NCBI GenBank assembly: GCA_022829145.1
Contig: CM040746.1
Coordinates: 29,145,832 to 29,209,831 of the forward strand
DNA: 64,000 nucleotides
Direction: 5' to 3'
Origin: Albula goreensis
Taxonomy: Eukaryota > Chordata > Actinopteri > Albuliformes > Albulidae
The notes below the pieces were generated by a model. That model saw nothing but the letters and a program-made list of their open reading frames with translations, ran no database searches and was not told where the DNA came from. Positions 60,582 through 64,000 of the stretch are shown here, one piece after another. A program made the position numbers and the translations under genes. How positions within the stretch are numbered: the stretch's first letter is position 1; each line of letters opens with the position of its first letter.

Positions 60582-63500
60582 CATAGATGTGTATGCACAT
60601 TTCACTCTGCTTTCAGCATCCCATGCTATCTTTGTCTGATTTGAAATGTTTTGTCAATAGAAACAACCCAGATTTCCACTGCTGAATATCAAAGTGCTAA
60701 AATGTTTAAAATTAGGTATTTGTTCATGCATGAATAGAAAATAACAGGATACTATATGGTGTGTATAAATCATATTTTATGTATTCCTGTGATTATTATG
60801 ATCATGATTAGTAATATGTATTCATTCATCTGACAGAAGCTCTTGTCTCAAGCAGTGTACAGTAAATCATAACTGGCAGAATCATAGCAAAAAGCAAGCA
60901 TGTGCAATAAAATCTTGTCACCTTCAAAGACATGAAAGGCAATGTAGTGCTCTTATCCAAAGGATACCAATTCTTGAGTGATTCCACTGTACCTCAGGTT
61001 TGCCAGTTCAATTCTCATTCTGCCATCAGCACCTAAAAAAATCACACACAAGTATTTCAGATTCAAAAGGAAGATGAACCCACACACTCTCTGACTGCAG
61101 TAAGAATTCAGGCTATATTTATGCTTACATTAAGCGTACAATGTGACAGAAAATTAGTCCATTCACAAGAGTAATAGTGTCATAGACCTGGCTTGCAATA
61201 CCAGTGAATGTAGATACATCACAAAGTCTTAATATAGTTCACTATGTCAACTATTCTGTAACACAGATGTAAGGCGAGATGAATACCATAATACCATAAA
61301 AAGCTACTTCTCTGAAATAGCAGGTGCTTGGGGGTGGAGAGTGTAGGGAGGATGTGATCTGAGGAAGTGGGACCTCAGTCTGAATCAGAAGTTGGACAGT
61401 AATGCTGTTGTCCTCACCTCCGCTGACCTCTGACTCATGATTCTGCTATGGGAAATTCATTTAATCACCAAAAGAAAGTGCATACAGGTATCATGACTGG
61501 GAAGGGTGACTTCGTTGTAAACGGAGAGTCAGTGTCAGGGTTTTGGAACAAGGGATGACCAACAGAATCAAGTCAAAGTTTGACTGTAGGATACGGAGAG
61601 ATCTGTCTGCTCAGCAAATATGTCACAGAGAGGAGCTCTGTCAGTCTGCAGATATCATTGTACATTTCAGAAAGTCAAAATATGAAAAGCGGTTTCTGTT
61701 GTGATCAGACAGGAAAACAGACTGAATGAGCTCTGCAGGCTGGTCTGTGATGGGAAAAATTATTGTTTATCATGAACATTTCTAAAACCCTTTAAAAATT
61801 TTATGGGGTTTGGATAGCAAAGTGAGAAGGAACACTGAATATCACTGTTGGAGGAAAAACAGCACAAGAATAGAGATATTTATAGTTTAACCAGAAGTTT
61901 TTGTGGCCCATATTCCATAATCCAGTGTTCAGTTAAAGACTCTATTTAGAAGAGGTTCAAGTTCATCTTCAAACTCCTTAAACTCTCAATACCTGATAAC
62001 AAATGTATTTAATTCAGCCTTAATTACTTAATCTAGACAATGTAAAGTATAAAGAAAACAAACAAAAGCTCATAAACACAAAACAGTGAGAAACCTAAAA
62101 ATAAGACTGGCTTTCTCACCATTTGTATTGTATTGTATAGGGAAATAAGCAGTACCTTTAATCTTTGGCGCAAGACTTGTTTCAGGTAGTAGTGATCGTA
62201 AAAACATTTGCTGGAACAAGAGCTATCTTGTGGGGTAATTCCCCTTCAGGTGCAGTAGCTGTGATCGTGCTCGGAAAAGGCGGACACCGTTGGGGTGAAT
62301 CGTTTGCACCACTGACATATTTCTCAGAAGCTAATCTGCTGAGGGCGGGGAGGGCTCTGCCTAGATGACTCTGGATGATTTCATCTGCCAAATATTCTCA
62401 GTAACCTTTTGGGATACAAATAAAAGTGCCCTGTTCCACTAGCATACCTGGGCAAGCTATGCTCAGCATTGCTATCTGTATAACTCTCTATAGACCATAG
62501 CAATTCTCAGGATAGATTTAATGAAGGCAACCATTGGTTATTTAGCACTCAACATTAACTGAGTAGAAATCCCCATGGAGTGAGAGCCTGAGGATTTTAT
62601 ATTTAATCTTTTTCAACCATACAAGAGAACAGAGAACTCAGTTCTCTTTTGCACAGATGACCAGATGAGTCAAACTGTGATGAGATTTCAAAGGACTGTA
62701 CATTTTGTGATTGTGTAAATTGATAAGTTTAGGTAGCAGAAACAGACAGCCAATTTTTTTATGGGAATTTGACCACAACACCAAGTTAACAGCCCCTCAA
62801 CATACTGGAGCATTCCTTTGTCACATGACAACTAATTTCCACCTATTCGACCAGATCCACAGTTAGGACGGATAAGCCTAATGCATGATCGCAATTGTTT
62901 ACAATTAAAAAATATAGAATAGCTATTGGAGTTTCTGCAGACTTCTTGACTTCCTATTTATTGCAAAAAAAGACAACTGGATCATGGTCATGCAGACTAA
63001 TGATGAACAAGTACATTCAGGTGTACCCATTTGAACTATTTATATAGACTTAAAGATTAAAGACTGAAGTCTCTTCTGCTAGACTGCAAAACCCTGACCC
63101 TAAATAAATGTAACTCAGCAAAAATGCTACCTCACTTAATCATTTTAGCTTTTTGTTTTTGGTCCAAAAAATGTCTATAATCAGATTCAGTTGATTGTAT
63201 TGGAGTGGCATACTTATCGAAAGAGGTTACTAATGGAGAGACATTTATGATGATATTTCATGGTTGCTGTCATCCATCCATGAAACATTTATGTTGTGCC
63301 AGTCAAATGCCTTCAAAAGTTAAATTGTACAAGTGAGACACTATCTCAGTTAAAATCATAACAATTGTAGATTGTTATGTATTGTATTGTAGATTGACAG
63401 ATTTAGAAAGAATATTAATTAAACATAATTGACATAAAATTCAAAGCCAGTATTGAGGATTTTGGGATTATAATGTTCATGTGTGGAATCACACTGTGGT

Positions 63501-64000
63501 CCTCCAGCACCAGAGCTACATCACGCCTCTTCATCACATCATACTTTATTTATTATCTAACACATAGACAAGTGCATATTCTCCTTTGACTAGCCGCTTG
63601 GCAGCTTGTGTGTTCTGAGTGGTGTTGTATTGATTTTGGGTCAGTCTGGCTGAGCTGTCCCAGGGGGCTAGTATATGAATATATTAGTTCTGTGAGATCT
63701 AAAGTACTGATTCACCCAGATGAATTGGAAGTCAGCTTTGTCTGGAGTCATTTGCTTGTTGTAAATGGTATGATATGGGTGTTCTCTCATCTAGGATTAG
63801 GTCACAATCCCAGACTATGTACTGTATTGTGTATTAATGTATTGCCTTGAAAAATAGTTCTCCATTCCAAATAATCTGAACAAAACACAACATGATAAAA
63901 GGAATGTTCCCCACATTAAAAATGGTCCAAAACAAACTTCTGCACAAATATGGTTATTTTTTCCCAAAAGAACGTGACATTGAGCATGTTTCATTAGTTT

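Larger units (their letters stand above)
53201..64000. other. Downstream region without recognised genes
   Basis: About 10.8 kb of AT-rich sequence. I found no exon with family resemblance on either strand. It holds a poly-A tract, ATAC/TA and TG microsatellites, a 44-nt direct repeat pair (57943 and 60538), a 14-bp hairpin (59340-59373), a possible relic repeat at about 60800-61020, and a GC-richer patch open on both strands at about 62165-62390. Confidence 0.6.

Overview
This is vertebrate nuclear DNA, most likely from a ray-finned (teleost-type) fish. The coding sequence is split by many GT-AG introns, the genes are far apart, and long CA/TG microsatellites and decayed transposon fragments are common. 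There is no sign of bacterial or viral gene organisation. I infer the fish assignment from compact small introns in one gene, the repeat style and the protein divergence from mammals; I cannot name the species.

Three protein-coding genes can be supported. (1) 2682-2734, minus strand: the first coding exon of an ACAP-type ArfGAP gene, best matching ACAP1. The rest of that gene runs off the left edge. (2) 6382-14253, plus strand: a complete 14-coding-exon AGFG2 gene (ArfGAP with FG/NPF repeats, about 467 aa). One of its introns has a GC-AG boundary. (3) 17029-52968, plus strand: an insulin receptor substrate gene. Exon 1 carries the PH domain. A 13.8 kb intron follows, then a 3.3 kb exon with the PTB domain and the phosphotyrosine-rich tail, then an 18.4 kb intron and a probable tiny last coding exon. 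Proximity to AGFG2 and the intron after the PH domain point to the IRS3 locus, which is a pseudogene in human. Here it encodes a full-length, IRS1/2-sized protein of about 1240 aa. As given, exon 2 has two compensating frame changes (within 32216-32300 and 32794-32862), which look like homopolymer indels.

Region by region: 1-2681 is an intron of the ACAP gene; 2735-6381 is the space between two divergently transcribed ArfGAP genes; 14254-17028 holds the AGFG2 3' end and the IRS promoter and 5'UTR; 17378-31173 is IRS intron 1, with a 2.3 kb block bounded by 53-bp inverted repeats; 34507-52927 is IRS intron 2, with very long TG repeats, a 35/72-bp minisatellite, a CCAAT cluster over an antisense reading frame, and enhancer-like stretches; 52928-53176 is the proposed IRS last exon and 3'UTR, with a striking 31-bp hairpin before a polyA signal; 53177-64000 shows no gene that I can support.

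The genes share themes by family knowledge: ACAP and AGFG proteins act on ARF-dependent membrane and endosome traffic, and IRS proteins couple insulin/IGF receptors to PI3-kinase. I saw no evidence for an undescribed system in the window. The most unusual items are the 3'UTR hairpin, the intact IRS3-type gene with its altered Grb2 site, and the inverted-repeat block.
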